From the NCBI GenBank assembly GCA_016875165.1, contig VGSF01000026.1, positions 1 to 50,561 on the forward strand: a stretch of DNA of 50,561 nt. The letters are read 5' to 3'. The position numbers were made by a program, and so were the translations under genes. Positions 1 to 8,600 of this stretch are shown piece after piece. Position 1 is the first letter of the stretch. Every line of letters starts with the position of its first letter. This stretch comes from Deltaproteobacteria bacterium (GTDB lineage Bacteria; Desulfobacterota; SM23-61). The notes beneath the pieces are model-generated. The model ran no database searches. It saw only the letters and a list, made by a program, of their open reading frames with translations, and was not told the DNA's origin.

Positions 1-14
1 CTACGTTCTGCTGC

Positions 15-72
15 GAGATTTTGCCCCGCAAGGCGGGGCTGCCGACCTCATTTTGGGGTCGGCTAAAATCTC
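15..72. repeat. Three-way-junction palindrome
   Basis: An outer 8-bp stem (GAGATTTT at 15-22 with AAAATCTC at 65-72) encloses two hairpins: 23-39 (7-bp GCCCCGC/GCGGGGC, 3-nt loop) and 41-63 (7-bp GCCGACC/GGTCGGC). The result is a compact cloverleaf-like fold with little unpaired sequence. No gene is visible in 1-166. It could be a REP-like element or a terminator region for a gene left of the window. The fold is read directly from the sequence; its function is unknown. Confidence 0.5.
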
Positions 73-166
73 TCCGCTTCTCTACCTCCCTATGGATAAC
101 TCCTATTTTTCATTAAAATTTACCCACACGATTTGGAGAAGACCCTTTATTTTTATCTCCTTAAAA

Positions 167-658
167 TTAAACGATATTTAACCCTTGCAGCAAAGGACTG
201 TCATCGGCAAAGGCGACGCAACTCCGCACCAGCCTGGGGTTAAATTTTAACATGGCCTGGTATTTTTTTCGCCGCTCTTCTTCGTTTCCTTTCTCATTTT
301 CCTTAATCTGGGGGACAGTGAAATGAAGGATCACGGCGTTACAGCACTCCAGCGCTCCTTCGGCTAATTCCGGACATCCGCAAAACCCGCCCATGAGATC
401 CTGGACGATCTTCCGCAGGCCGGGACCCACCCGCACCCCCACTATCTTCTGGATAAATCCGGAAGCTGAGGCACATTCCTGGTGTGGATACCGCTCCATT
501 CGAGCCTCTGCCGCAGTAATCTCCAAATCCGGAAGCCTGACTTTTATCTGTATTATAGCCTCCGTGAGGCTGTCCGCCAGCCGCCAGGAAACGGCCAAAG
601 AGTTCTCTGAAAAGGACTCTACCTGGACTACCTTATTTCTCATAAATGACAACGTCAT
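167..658 (-). CDS. DUF2889-like hypothetical protein
   Basis: A 163-residue protein of unknown biochemical function. It resembles the DUF2889 family. A central block has a predicted beta strand followed by E-A-R-M-x-R-Y-P-H-Q-E-C (about residues 53-64), then a Gly-rich segment and a G-C-P-E-L stretch near residues 95-99. This recalls the conserved Cys and G-C-x-H-L region of the family, but the His is absent here. It is shorter than usual (family members are often 180-200 residues) because the N-terminal part is reduced. No signal peptide or membrane segment is seen. It stands alone, and a CGTAAAAAGTC palindrome lies upstream of its start. The family assignment is from memory and tentative. 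Confidence 0.6.
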   Translation of the reverse strand: MTLSFMRNKVVQVESFSENSLAVSWRLADSLTEAIIQIKVRLPDLEITAAEARMERYPHQECASASGFIQKIVGVRVGPGLRKIVQDLMGGFCGCPELAEGALECCNAVILHFTVPQIKENEKGNEEERRKKYQAMLKFNPRLVRSCVAFADDSPLLQGLNIV

Positions 659-693
659 GATCTTTCCTCGCTATATTGTAATCCAGCCTCTCT

Positions 694-851
694 TGATGAT
701 ATCGTAAAAAGTCTGAAAATGCCCTTTTCCGTCATTCCGGCCCCGATTTTCATCGGGATAAACTCCAGCCGGAATCCAGTATTTTCAAATGCTTATAAAT
801 ACCCTGTACACCGGTTTTCACCGGAGTGACGACTTTTTAGGAGAACATCAA
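694..851. repeat. CGTAAAAAGTC-ended palindromic repeat, copy 1
   Basis: The element opens with TGATGATATCGTAAAAAGTC and closes with GACTTTTTAG...ACATCA, so its ends are imperfect inverted repeats. The interior holds GTCATTCCGG...CCGGAATCCAG and a second small hairpin (ACCGGTTTTCACCGG). Related copies lie at 12853, 17692, 17898, 22248, 28404 and 30153. It looks like a non-autonomous palindromic (REP/MITE-like) element in the promoter-side gap of the DUF2889-like gene. Confidence 0.75.
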
Positions 852-857
852 AATTTG

Positions 858-948
858 GATGGCAAAGTAAAAAGCTCTCCCGCGTTTTGCGGGACAAGGC
901 GCGCAATCCCGCTCAGAGCGGGACAGATGGACTTTTTAAGAAGCCATC
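858..948. repeat. Short palindromic element with GTAAAAAG ends
   Basis: GATGGC at 858-863 and GCCATC at 943-948 bracket GTAAAAAG and CTTTTTA, enclosing two GC-rich hairpins (CCCGCGTTTTGCGGG and CCCGCTCAGAGCGGG). It is similar in plan to the adjacent CGTAAAAAGTC repeat but only about 91 bp long. No coding potential is apparent. Confidence 0.5.
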
Positions 949-1042
949 TCTCTTGACATAACCAAGACGCCGGGTTCAATTTGGAGTGGCCTGTTTAATG
1001 CCCATAAGGTTATTCTCCGAACCCCTAACTTTTTTAAAAGCC

Positions 1043-1387
1043 TCAAGATCGGATCATGGTCAGGATCATTTTGAATTTTTCCACTGCTCTTAGAGCATGT
1101 GGCTGGTTGGCCGGCATGATCACCATTTCTCCGGCATGCAAGCGCAAAGGTTTTCGGGATATGGTAATTTCCACCTCGCCATCGAGGATATAAACCAGGG
1201 CATCGAAGGGAGCAGTATGCTCGCTCAATCCTTGCCCTTTATCGAAAGCGAAAAGGGTGACCGTTCCGGTCTTTTGGTCGATGATCGTCCGGCTGACAAC
1301 AGAGCCTTCCTGGTAATTTATCAATTCAGAAGCCCTAACCTTTTCCCCCCGTAGATCTCCTCCAACCTGTTCATTCTGCTTTTCCAT
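1043..1387 (-). CDS. Small single-domain cupin protein
   Basis: A 114-residue cupin (conserved beta-barrel). Strands run from about residue 45 to the end. Motif 1 appears as G-L-S-E-H-T-A-P-F-D-A followed by Y-I-L-D-G-E-V, and motif 2 as M-P-A-N-Q-P-H-A-L. Only some of the usual metal ligands are present (one His in each motif), so metal binding is uncertain. A strong GGAGGAGG lies just upstream of the ATG at 1385-1387. The gene starts 20 bp after the CoA-transferase gene on the same strand, so they are probably co-transcribed. Related small cupins are often annotated as sensing or protective proteins in anaerobes; no specific substrate can be read here. Confidence 0.85.
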   Translation of the reverse strand: MEKQNEQVGGDLRGEKVRASELINYQEGSVVSRTIIDQKTGTVTLFAFDKGQGLSEHTAPFDALVYILDGEVEITISRKPLRLHAGEMVIMPANQPHALRAVEKFKMILTMIRS

Positions 1388-1407
1388 CTATTTCCTCCTC
1401 CTTCTCT

Positions 1408-2691
1408 CTACCTTTTTTCTTTCTTAGGGAAAGCTTCCCACAGCTCATCCCGAAAAGCCGGATGAGCGATGGAGATCAAGGCTTCCGCCCGCCTGGGAAA
1501 GGATTTGCCGCGTAATTTGGCTATTCCGAATTCGGTGACTACAATATCTGTCAGATATCGCGGTATCGTAACCGCGGCTCCACCGGCCAAGCGGGGAACG
1601 ATCCGGGAGATTGTCCCCTTGGTCGCCGTGGCGGTCAAAGCCGTAATCGATTTCCCCCCTCTGGAAAAATAGGCTCCGGCAACAAAATCAAACTGGCCGC
1701 CGACTCCGCTGATCTGCAAGCCGTTCAAAGATTCCGCGTTGATCTGCCCCGTAAGATCAATCTCAATTACGGAGTTTATGGATATGAAGTCATCGATCTC
1801 GGCAATCAAGCGAGCATTGTGACTCACTTCGGCGGAGTGCATTTCCAGAAGGGCATTATTATGGCTAAAGCGGAATAATTTTTCTGTTCCTATCAACTCC
1901 CCGGCCACGATTTTTCCGGGAAAAATATTTTTCCGGCGGTTATTGATTGTTCCCTTCTCCACCAGGTCTACAATCCCATCGGAAAGCATTCCGGAATGGA
2001 CGCCCAGATCTTTCTTCCCCTGGAGGAGCTGGAGGATGGCGGCCGGCAGATTTCCGATGCCGATCTGGAGGGTGGCTCCATCCGGAATGAGCTCGGCAAC
2101 GAATTCAGCGATCCGGTGCTCGGTATCGCCGATCTTAATCTCCGGATAGGGAATGAGTGGAGCCGAGCTTTCTACCAGATAATCAATCTCCGATACGGGA
2201 AAAGAGCAGGGGCCCATAGTTTGGGGAGCCTTATCATTGACTTCGGCTACGATCGTTCGAGCTCCTGCGGCTAGGGGATAGGCCATGCTGGTGGATACGC
2301 CCAGGCTAACCCTGCCGTCGCTGTCCGGCAGAGATACTTGAACGAGGGCGACATCAACGGGAGTCGGCCCTTTGGCGGAATAAATGAAAGGAACGTCTGA
2401 TATGGGCATGGGAATGAAATCGATTCGTCCTTCTTCCCAGGCTTTGCGGATGGAGGGGCTGATCTGCAGGCTGACACAATGGAAGGAAGACTCGAAGCCG
2501 GGCCGGGCCAGGGGATGTTCCGTCAGGAGATACCCGCTGACGACCTCAACGTTATGGTAATGCTCAAAGTCCTCCGCTAAGGCCTGGAGCAAGGATTGCG
2601 GCTGGCCGGAGGCAATGGAAAAAAACACCCGGTCTCCCGGCTTTATGGCCTGGCGCAAAGCCTCGCGGGCGCTACACTTCTTAGCCTTCAT
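1408..2691 (-). CDS. Acetyl-CoA hydrolase/transferase family protein
   Basis: A 427-residue cytoplasmic protein of the acetyl-CoA hydrolase / 4-hydroxybutyrate CoA-transferase family (Cat1-type), which moves CoA between short carboxylic acids or hydrolyses acyl-CoA. The length is normal and both halves are present: an N-terminal CoA-transferase domain to about residue 190, and a C-terminal domain with G-I-G-N-L-P-A-A (211-218) and G-G-A-Y-F-S-R-G-G-K-S-I-type loops near the end. In the relatives I recall, the catalytic Glu sits in an H-(S/T)-E-M segment; here it reads H232-S-G-M235, so the nucleophile position is Gly. It starts with ATG behind GGGAGG and is followed by the cupin gene 20 bp downstream. 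Substrate unknown. Confidence 0.85.
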   Translation of the reverse strand: MKAKKCSAREALRQAIKPGDRVFFSIASGQPQSLLQALAEDFEHYHNVEVVSGYLLTEHPLARPGFESSFHCVSLQISPSIRKAWEEGRIDFIPMPISDVPFIYSAKGPTPVDVALVQVSLPDSDGRVSLGVSTSMAYPLAAGARTIVAEVNDKAPQTMGPCSFPVSEIDYLVESSAPLIPYPEIKIGDTEHRIAEFVAELIPDGATLQIGIGNLPAAILQLLQGKKDLGVHSGMLSDGIVDLVEKGTINNRRKNIFPGKIVAGELIGTEKLFRFSHNNALLEMHSAEVSHNARLIAEIDDFISINSVIEIDLTGQINAESLNGLQISGVGGQFDFVAGAYFSRGGKSITALTATATKGTISRIVPRLAGGAAVTIPRYLTDIVVTEFGIAKLRGKSFPRRAEALISIAHPAFRDELWEAFPKKEKR

Positions 2692-2837
2692 AACCTCCCA
2701 TCACTTGTTTTTTGGGGAAGCTCGGCAATGATGGCGCCGATTCTACGGGGAGGATTCATAATGACAACTTTCTTTTGATGTTCATTATAAGTACATAGTA
2801 TAGGAATTTCCTTTTTAACTTTAGGCACTTTAGTCAC

Positions 2838-3038
2838 TTAACTTTCGGCCTTTCTTTGCTGGCGAAACCAGACATAATAAAGGCCGATGATAAGAGCCAG
2901 GAGAAGAACGAGAAAGAAACAAGTAAACCCCAAGATCAAACTCCCTTCCAGAAGGGAACGGACGCTAAAAAAGCTTAACCCCACCTGGAGCGCAATTAAA
3001 ACGACGATTGAGAGTCCAAAGAAAAACGGTTTTTTCAA
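2838..3038 (-). CDS. Possible small two-helix membrane protein
   Basis: A 66-residue reading frame with two strongly hydrophobic stretches (about residues 5-26 and 34-58) and a basic C-terminus (R-Q-Q-R-K). A K-K-P N-terminus is followed at once by the first helix, giving the look of a small integral membrane protein. The start would be TTG (3036-3038) and no clear ribosome binding site is seen, which lowers confidence. The family is not recognised. Confidence 0.4.
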   Translation of the reverse strand: MKKPFFFGLSIVVLIALQVGLSFFSVRSLLEGSLILGFTCFFLVLLLALIIGLYYVWFRQQRKAES

Positions 3039-3684
3039 AGCAATAAAGGTCCCCGCGGACTGGGTTATATGTTGCCAAATTAGCAGAAGGGAATAGGGAA
3101 ATCAAGACGATCTTTATGCTGGCCATCTTATTGCGCGCTCTGCGAAGATTAATAGGCTAAAAAGTACAAAGGGGACATAGTTTTAAAGTACAAAGAGGGA
3201 GACAAAGGGGACGTAGTTTAAAAATATAACTGGGGTGATCAGGCTCGGAGAGTATCAATCGTGCGTGAAATGGGGGGTCAGGCAACGGTAATAAAGTATT
3301 TTTTAACTCTTTTCATCTGATTGCTTCTTTTAGGGAATTCCGGGGAGAGACCATACTCAATTCTTGAGACGATATAGACGCCAGTAATAATTCCAGGGAC
3401 ATATTTTTAAAAGGCTCAAGGAACATGGATCAAGGGACAAGGTGCAAGGGACAAAAAAAGGACTGAGGACGAAGGGCTGGGGACTGAGAAAAAAATTAGG
3501 TAATCGAGGATGAGCAGCACGGATCAAGGACAGAAGCGAAAAGAGATTGCGGTATTGTGAAAAACAACTTTTGGATTTTGAACTTCTTGGAAAGATGAAT
3601 TTTTTAGGAAAGGAGTAGCCAGAATCTCCCGTGTTTTAAAGGTTTTTAAATATCAAACAATATTCTTCGCGCTTTTTTCAGGTA
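3039..3684. other. Gene-free interval with purine-rich short repeats
   Basis: About 650 bp without a convincing gene. It contains reiterated purine-rich phrases, such as ACAAAGGGGACATAG and ACAAAGGGGACGTAG around 3165-3215, and repeated AAGGGACAA units around 3430-3460. No hairpin comparable with the other repeats and no RNA gene is recognised. Confidence 0.5.
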
Positions 3685-4806
3685 TTATTTCCCATTTTTA
3701 GGATCGGCTGCTTGCGGACCAACCTCCACTTCCTTAGAATATTCACTCTCGTTCTTGGAGGGAGTGGCATCCACGGCCTTTAGCCTATAAATGTAGGTTT
3801 TCCGGGAATCGACCGAAGCATCCAGATAATAATTTTCCGTGAGCAAACGGGGATTTATTTTCACAAATTCCTTTTCCTCTTTTCCCCGGTGGTAAAGGTT
3901 ATAACCGGCAATATCCGGCTCGGGATTTTCATCCCAGCGTAACACTACGCCATCATTCTGCCAAACCGCCACCAGGCCGGTCGGCGCCGAGGGAGGAAGG
4001 AGTTTTTCCGGAATCCCTTCAACAACAGGAGAACCCGGACCTTCAAGGAGACTCCCCCGGATGTCGCGAACGGCCCGCACTTCATAAAAATATCTTTTCC
4101 CCAGCTCCACTCTTCCATCCCAAAACTGCCTCTCCGGGATGGGTTCGGCATTCAGGGGAGAAAAACCAAAGAGTTCCCCTTCCCCCCGGCGATAGATGTT
4201 GAACCCTTTTAAGTCGGCCATCTCCCTTCCATCAATCAAACCAGAAGGGTGTTCCCAGATGATTTTTAGGGCCCGGTCTTCCTTCCGCAGGGTTACTTTT
4301 GCAGGTGCGCCCGGAGGTTCAGTCCAGAATATGTTTACGCGGTTCGACTCCGGGCTGGGAGATTTATAAGAACTGTAGGCTTGAACAAAATAAATATATT
4401 CGTTTTGAGCAATAACGGCCATATCCCGCCATAGCACCGTCCCCCCTTCCAGGCGGGCCCCGCGGGGATAGTCAATATCGATCTCGGCCACCGGCTCAAA
4501 TTTATGGGGACATTCCTCACAGGATACCTGGGTCAAAGGGCGAACCTGTCGGAATACTTTGAAGCCCAACAGATCCGTCAGCCTGGCCCCATCGATATTT
4601 CTTGTGGGTATGGTCCACTTTAAAAAGATGCCACCGGCTCTCGACCAAACCTTAAGATCGGAGACCGGCTCCGGTATCGTGCTATCCGGGGCAACGGGCG
4701 CACCCTTTATTCCGCATCCCCAAAAACCCGGCAGGATGAGCAAGATTAAAAAAAAGGCTATAATGATTCGTCTCAAAGGAAGGTTTATCCGCGTTAAAAC
4801 CCCCAC
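3685..4806 (-). CDS. Fibronectin type III-like lipoprotein
   Basis: A 373-residue predicted lipoprotein. The N-terminus has arginines, a hydrophobic helix and a lipobox-like P-G-F-W-G-C ending at Cys31, followed by G-I-K-G-A-P. The mature part reads as three fibronectin type III-like repeats (about residues 45-150, 155-265 and 275-360) with recurring L-K-W, Y-x-Y and A-V-D/R elements typical of these beta sandwiches. It starts at GTG (4804-4806) 51 bp after argG on the same strand. In Desulfobacterota a lipoprotein of this kind commonly follows argG or argH, so it is probably carried in the arg operon without an arginine role. It is likely an envelope structural or binding protein; the ligand is unknown. 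Confidence 0.8.
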   Translation of the reverse strand: MGVLTRINLPLRRIIIAFFLILLILPGFWGCGIKGAPVAPDSTIPEPVSDLKVWSRAGGIFLKWTIPTRNIDGARLTDLLGFKVFRQVRPLTQVSCEECPHKFEPVAEIDIDYPRGARLEGGTVLWRDMAVIAQNEYIYFVQAYSSYKSPSPESNRVNIFWTEPPGAPAKVTLRKEDRALKIIWEHPSGLIDGREMADLKGFNIYRRGEGELFGFSPLNAEPIPERQFWDGRVELGKRYFYEVRAVRDIRGSLLEGPGSPVVEGIPEKLLPPSAPTGLVAVWQNDGVVLRWDENPEPDIAGYNLYHRGKEEKEFVKINPRLLTENYYLDASVDSRKTYIYRLKAVDATPSKNESEYSKEVEVGPQAADPKNGK

Positions 4807-4857
4807 CTCTGGCCTATCATCAAAGGAGCGGGGGGTTGGGGGCTAATTAATATAAAT

Positions 4858-6072
4858 TCAGCCGCATTTCCCCTCTTTCATCAGCGCCCGGATGCGCAGC
4901 CGCAGAGCATTCAGGCGAATAAACCCGGCGGCGTCCTTCTGGTCATAGACCTGATCTTCCTCGAAGGTGGCAAAATCGCAGGAATAAAGGGACTGGGCGG
5001 ATTTCCTCCCGGTCACAAGGCAGTTTCCCTTGAACAACTTCAGGCGGGCCGTGCCGGTGATCGTTCGTTGAGATTCATCGATCATCTTCTGCAAAACTTC
5101 CCGCTCTGGAGAATACCAATATCCGTAATAGACCATCTCGGAATAACGGGGAATGAGTGAATCTCTTAGGTGCATCACCTCCCGGTCCATAGTGATGGAT
5201 TCAACCGCCCGGTGAGCAGCGTGGAGAATCGTTCCCCCGGGGGTCTCGTAAACTCCCCGGGATTTCATTCCCACGTAGCGGTTTTCCACCATGTCCACCC
5301 GGCCGATTCCGTTTTCTCCACCCAGCCGATTCAGCTCGGCCAGCAGCCGGGCGGGGGACAAGCGCTGTCCGTTCAGGGCCACGGGATTGCCCTCCTCGAA
5401 ATCGATTTCAATATACAGGGGGTTATCCGGAGACTTCTCCGGAGAGCGAGTCAGAAGGAACATATCCTCCGGCGGCTCCATCCAGGGATCCTCCAGGATT
5501 CCTCCTTCAAAACTGATGTGTAAAAGATTCCGGTCGCTACTATAGGGTTTTTGCTGGGTGACCGGTATTGGAATTCCATGTTTTTCGGCATACTGAATCA
5601 AGTCCGTCCGGGACTTAAAGTCCCAGATCTTCCAGGGAGCGATTATCCGGATGCGCGGGCTTAAGGCCAGGTAGGTGATTTCAAAGCGGACTTGATCGTT
5701 CCCCTTCCCCGTGGCCCCGTGGGAAACGGCGTCCGCCCCTTCGGCTTGAGCAATTTCCACCTGCCGTTTGGCAATCAGGGGGCGGGCGATGGAAGTGCCC
5801 ATCAGGTAGCCCCCTTCATAGATGGCATTCGCCCGGAGCATGGGAAAAATAAAATCCCTGACAAACTCCTCCCGCAGGTCATCCACGTAAACCTTGCTCG
5901 CTCCGCTTTTCAGCCCTTTTTCTTTAAGTCCCTCGAGTTCTTCTTTCTGACCGAGGTCGGCCACGAAGGCCACGACTTCGCACCCATAGGTCTCCTTCAG
6001 CCATTTCAGGATCACGGAAGTATCCAACCCGCCGGAATAAGCCAGAACTACTTTTTCCACTTTCTCTTTCAT
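4858..6072 (-). CDS. argG: Argininosuccinate synthase
   Basis: ArgG joins citrulline and aspartate using ATP to give argininosuccinate, the penultimate step of arginine synthesis. The 404-residue protein has the N-type ATP pyrophosphatase P-loop A-Y-S-G-G-L-D-T-S at residues 11-19, and downstream [11 protein letters not shown] and E-V-M-H-L-R-D family motifs. I place the start at the ATG at 6070-6072, preceded by AGGA; an 18-codon upstream extension would run into a CTCTGCG repeat. The gene is last of the arg set argB-argD-argF-argG, 133 bp after argF; that gap holds a repeat. No argH is present in the window. Confidence 0.97.
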   Translation of the reverse strand: MKEKVEKVVLAYSGGLDTSVILKWLKETYGCEVVAFVADLGQKEELEGLKEKGLKSGASKVYVDDLREEFVRDFIFPMLRANAIYEGGYLMGTSIARPLIAKRQVEIAQAEGADAVSHGATGKGNDQVRFEITYLALSPRIRIIAPWKIWDFKSRTDLIQYAEKHGIPIPVTQQKPYSSDRNLLHISFEGGILEDPWMEPPEDMFLLTRSPEKSPDNPLYIEIDFEEGNPVALNGQRLSPARLLAELNRLGGENGIGRVDMVENRYVGMKSRGVYETPGGTILHAAHRAVESITMDREVMHLRDSLIPRYSEMVYYGYWYSPEREVLQKMIDESQRTITGTARLKLFKGNCLVTGRKSAQSLYSCDFATFEEDQVYDQKDAAGFIRLNALRLRIRALMKEGKCG

Positions 6073-6112
6073 TTTGGTTTCCTGTTCTTTTGGGTCCAAG
6101 CCCTTTTTATCT

Positions 6113-6246
6113 TCACCGCAGAGCACGCAGGGTACGCCGTGGTGTAATGAAAATCAAAAGCTCAAAAACTACAATCTTAATTTTGGTATGGATATTGGGG
6201 GTTTTTTATTTATTTCTCTGTGTTCTCTGTGACCTCTGTGGCGAAG
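6113..6246. repeat. CTCTGCG-type inverted repeat, empty loop
   Basis: The left arm (TTCACCGCAGAGCACGCAGG, from 6112) and right arm (TTTCTCTGTG...CTCTGTGGCGAA, to 6246) are imperfect inverted copies separated by an AT-rich loop of about 70 bp. Similar arms occur at 9662, 11759, 37079, 39040/39382, 42604/42958 and 46988. It lies between argF and argG, and the right arm encodes the last residues of ArgF. Confidence 0.7.
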
Positions 6247-7162
6247 GTTTTTTTAGAAGCCACTCCAGGATCGCTTTCTGCCCATGCAGGCGGTTCTCCG
6301 CCTGGTCAAAGACCACTGACTGCGGCCCTTCCAGAACTTCCGCGCTGATCTCCTCGCCGGCATGAGCCGGCAGGCAGTGCATGACCAGCGCTCCTTTCCT
6401 GGCTTTGCTAAGCAGTTCCGAATTAACCTGATAGCCTTTGAATCTTTTCTGGCGCTCTTTGCTCTCTTTCTCCTGCCCCATGGAGGCCCAGACATCCGTA
6501 TATACCACGTCGGCTCCTTCCACCGCCTGGTAAGGATCCGGGATCATTTCTATGCCGCCCTTACTGTGCTGTCTTGCTTGCTCCAGGATCTTAGGGTTCG
6601 GCTGATAGCCTTCCGGGCAGGCCAGGGATAGAGGAAAGTCGAGCAAAGACGCTGCCTGAATCCAGGTGTTAGCCATGTTGTTCCCGTCTCCGACATAAGC
6701 CGCCTTTATTCCTTTATAGCCCCCCAGCTTTTCTACGATGGTCAGAAGGTCGCAAAAAACCTGGCAGGGATGAAGCAGGTCAGTAAGGCCGTTTATTACC
6801 GGGGCAGAAGACCACCGAGCCCACTCCTCGACCGTAGCCTGTTCGAAGGTCCGGATGACCATCCCATCAAGGTAACGGGAAAGAACTCGCGCTGAATCAG
6901 CGATGGGCTCACCCCTCTTGATCTGTGTGGTCCCTGGATCGAGGTAGATCGGGTGGCCGCCTAATTGGGTCATGGCCACCTCGAAGGAAACTCGCGTTCG
7001 GGTGGAAGGTTTATCGAAAATCAATCCCAGGGACATGCCGGCCAATGGATAATGGGCATGGCCTTTCTTCCATCTCTCCTTGATGGCCATGCTCCTCTTC
7101 AGCAGGGCATCAATTTCGCGCAGGGAAAAGTCGGTCAGGCTCAACAGGTCGCGCTTTTTCAT
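6206..7162 (-). CDS. argF: Ornithine carbamoyltransferase
   Basis: ArgF transfers the carbamoyl group of carbamoyl phosphate to ornithine, giving citrulline. The 318-residue protein carries the carbamoyl-phosphate motif S-T-R-T-R (53-57), the H-P-C-Q segment near residue 130 and the H-C-L-P-A-H ornithine-side motif near residue 267. Length is close to normal (about 305) plus a short polar tail (S-P-Q-R-S-Q-R-T-Q-R-N-K). That tail is encoded by the right arm of a CTCTGTG repeat, so the native stop seems to have been replaced by repeat sequence. It lies between argD and argG on the same strand. Confidence 0.97.
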   Translation of the reverse strand: MKKRDLLSLTDFSLREIDALLKRSMAIKERWKKGHAHYPLAGMSLGLIFDKPSTRTRVSFEVAMTQLGGHPIYLDPGTTQIKRGEPIADSARVLSRYLDGMVIRTFEQATVEEWARWSSAPVINGLTDLLHPCQVFCDLLTIVEKLGGYKGIKAAYVGDGNNMANTWIQAASLLDFPLSLACPEGYQPNPKILEQARQHSKGGIEMIPDPYQAVEGADVVYTDVWASMGQEKESKERQKRFKGYQVNSELLSKARKGALVMHCLPAHAGEEISAEVLEGPQSVVFDQAENRLHGQKAILEWLLKKPSPQRSQRTQRNK

Positions 7163-7254
7163 TTTTCTCTAAGTTCCTCCAATCCGGCAAAGGCCGGAAC
7201 CAGAAAGAGAAAATAAACTCTTTATCCATTGATATTTTCAAGGGCGCCGGATGA

Positions 7255-8448
7255 TCAGCTCCAGGTTGAAAAGATTTCATCCAGGGCCTGCACCAGCCGG
7301 TCGATCTCCCCCGGAGTGACGATCAAGGGAGGAATAAATCTCATAATGGTGTCACTGGTGCAATTGATCAGAAATCCTTTTTGCAAACATTCATTCACGG
7401 CGCTCTTGGCTTCACGGGTAAACTCCATGCCGATCATCAGCCCTTTTCCGCGCACCTCCTGGATGAAGGAATATTTCTGTTTTAATCCCTTAAGACGTTT
7501 CAGGAAATAGGCCCCTGATTCCTGACAGTTTTCTAAAATTCCGTCTTCCAACGTAACCCGGAATGCGGCAACTCCAGCGGCGGAAGAGAGCGGGTTCCCT
7601 CCAAAGGTGGCGGCATGGGTTCCGGGGGTGAAACTCTTGGCCACCTCCTCTTGGGCCAGCATGGCTCCGATGGGAACGCCGCCGGCCAGTCCCTTGGCCA
7701 GGGTCATGATATCCGGGGGGACTCCGTAATGTTCATAAGCAAAAAGTTTCCCGGTCCGGCCCAATCCTACCTGCACTTCATCGTAGATGAGGAGGAGCTT
7801 TTTCTGGTCACAAAGACGCCGCAGGCCTTGAAGGTAGTTTTCCGCGGGCAGGTTTACTCCCCCCTCTGCCTGGATAGGTTCAACCATGATGGCACAGGTG
7901 GAGTCGCTGATGGCTCCCTCCATGGCTTCGAGGTCGTTTTGCGCCACATATTTGAAACCGCTTATCAACGGTTCAAACCCCTTGTGAAATTTCTCCTGGC
8001 CGGTGGCTGCCAGCGCGCCCAGAGTCCGGCCATGGAAGGACTTCAGCAGGGAAATTATTTCGTATCGTCCCGGTCCAAAATGGTCCTGACTGTATTTTCG
8101 AGCAAGTTTGATGGCGGCTTCATTGGCTTCCGTCCCGCTGTTACAGAAGAAAACCCGGTCGGCGAAGGAATGCTGAACCAGGAGCTGGGCTAGTTGAACC
8201 TGCGGCTCGATATGATAAATATTGGAGACATGCAGCAGCTTTCCAGCCTGTTCGCGGATGGCCTGTACTACCTTAGGGTGACAATGGCCGAGGTTGCATA
8301 CTCCAATCCCGGCCACGAAATCAAGATATTCTTTTCCCTCTACATCCCAAACCCGGCACCCTTCCCCTTTAACCAGTACAACCGGGAGCCGCCCATAATT
8401 CTGGAAGAGCACTTCCTGAGAAATTTTAATCAATTCTTCGTTGGTCAT
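7255..8448 (-). CDS. argD: Acetylornithine aminotransferase
   Basis: A class III PLP aminotransferase that converts N-acetylglutamate 5-semialdehyde to N-acetylornithine; in many bacteria it also serves the succinyldiaminopimelate step of lysine synthesis. The protein is 397 residues, full length. Visible features are N-S-G-T-E-A-N-E (103-110), D-E-V-Q-V-G-L-G-R-T-G with Asp223 facing the PLP nitrogen, and the PLP Schiff-base Lys252 in L-A-K-G-L-A-G-G. It sits between argB and argF on the same strand with a gap of about 90 bp to argF. Confidence 0.97.
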   Translation of the reverse strand: MTNEELIKISQEVLFQNYGRLPVVLVKGEGCRVWDVEGKEYLDFVAGIGVCNLGHCHPKVVQAIREQAGKLLHVSNIYHIEPQVQLAQLLVQHSFADRVFFCNSGTEANEAAIKLARKYSQDHFGPGRYEIISLLKSFHGRTLGALAATGQEKFHKGFEPLISGFKYVAQNDLEAMEGAISDSTCAIMVEPIQAEGGVNLPAENYLQGLRRLCDQKKLLLIYDEVQVGLGRTGKLFAYEHYGVPPDIMTLAKGLAGGVPIGAMLAQEEVAKSFTPGTHAATFGGNPLSSAAGVAAFRVTLEDGILENCQESGAYFLKRLKGLKQKYSFIQEVRGKGLMIGMEFTREAKSAVNECLQKGFLINCTSDTIMRFIPPLIVTPGEIDRLVQALDEIFSTWS

Positions 8449-8600
8449 TTTTCTTTCTTTCCTTCCTCTAAAAAAACCGCGAGTCGCGAGAGCGCAAGAG
8501 CGTTAATTTGTGCAGGAGAACTACCGTTTTGCCGTTAACTGTATAATTGCCGGACGCGTTTTTATTCCCCTAACGCCTTACGCCTAACGCTTTACGGTTT

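Noticed and set aside
5692..6147. Long plus-strand frame opposite argG (151 codons)
   Set aside because: It is antisense to a strongly conserved gene, has no family features and no ribosome binding site.
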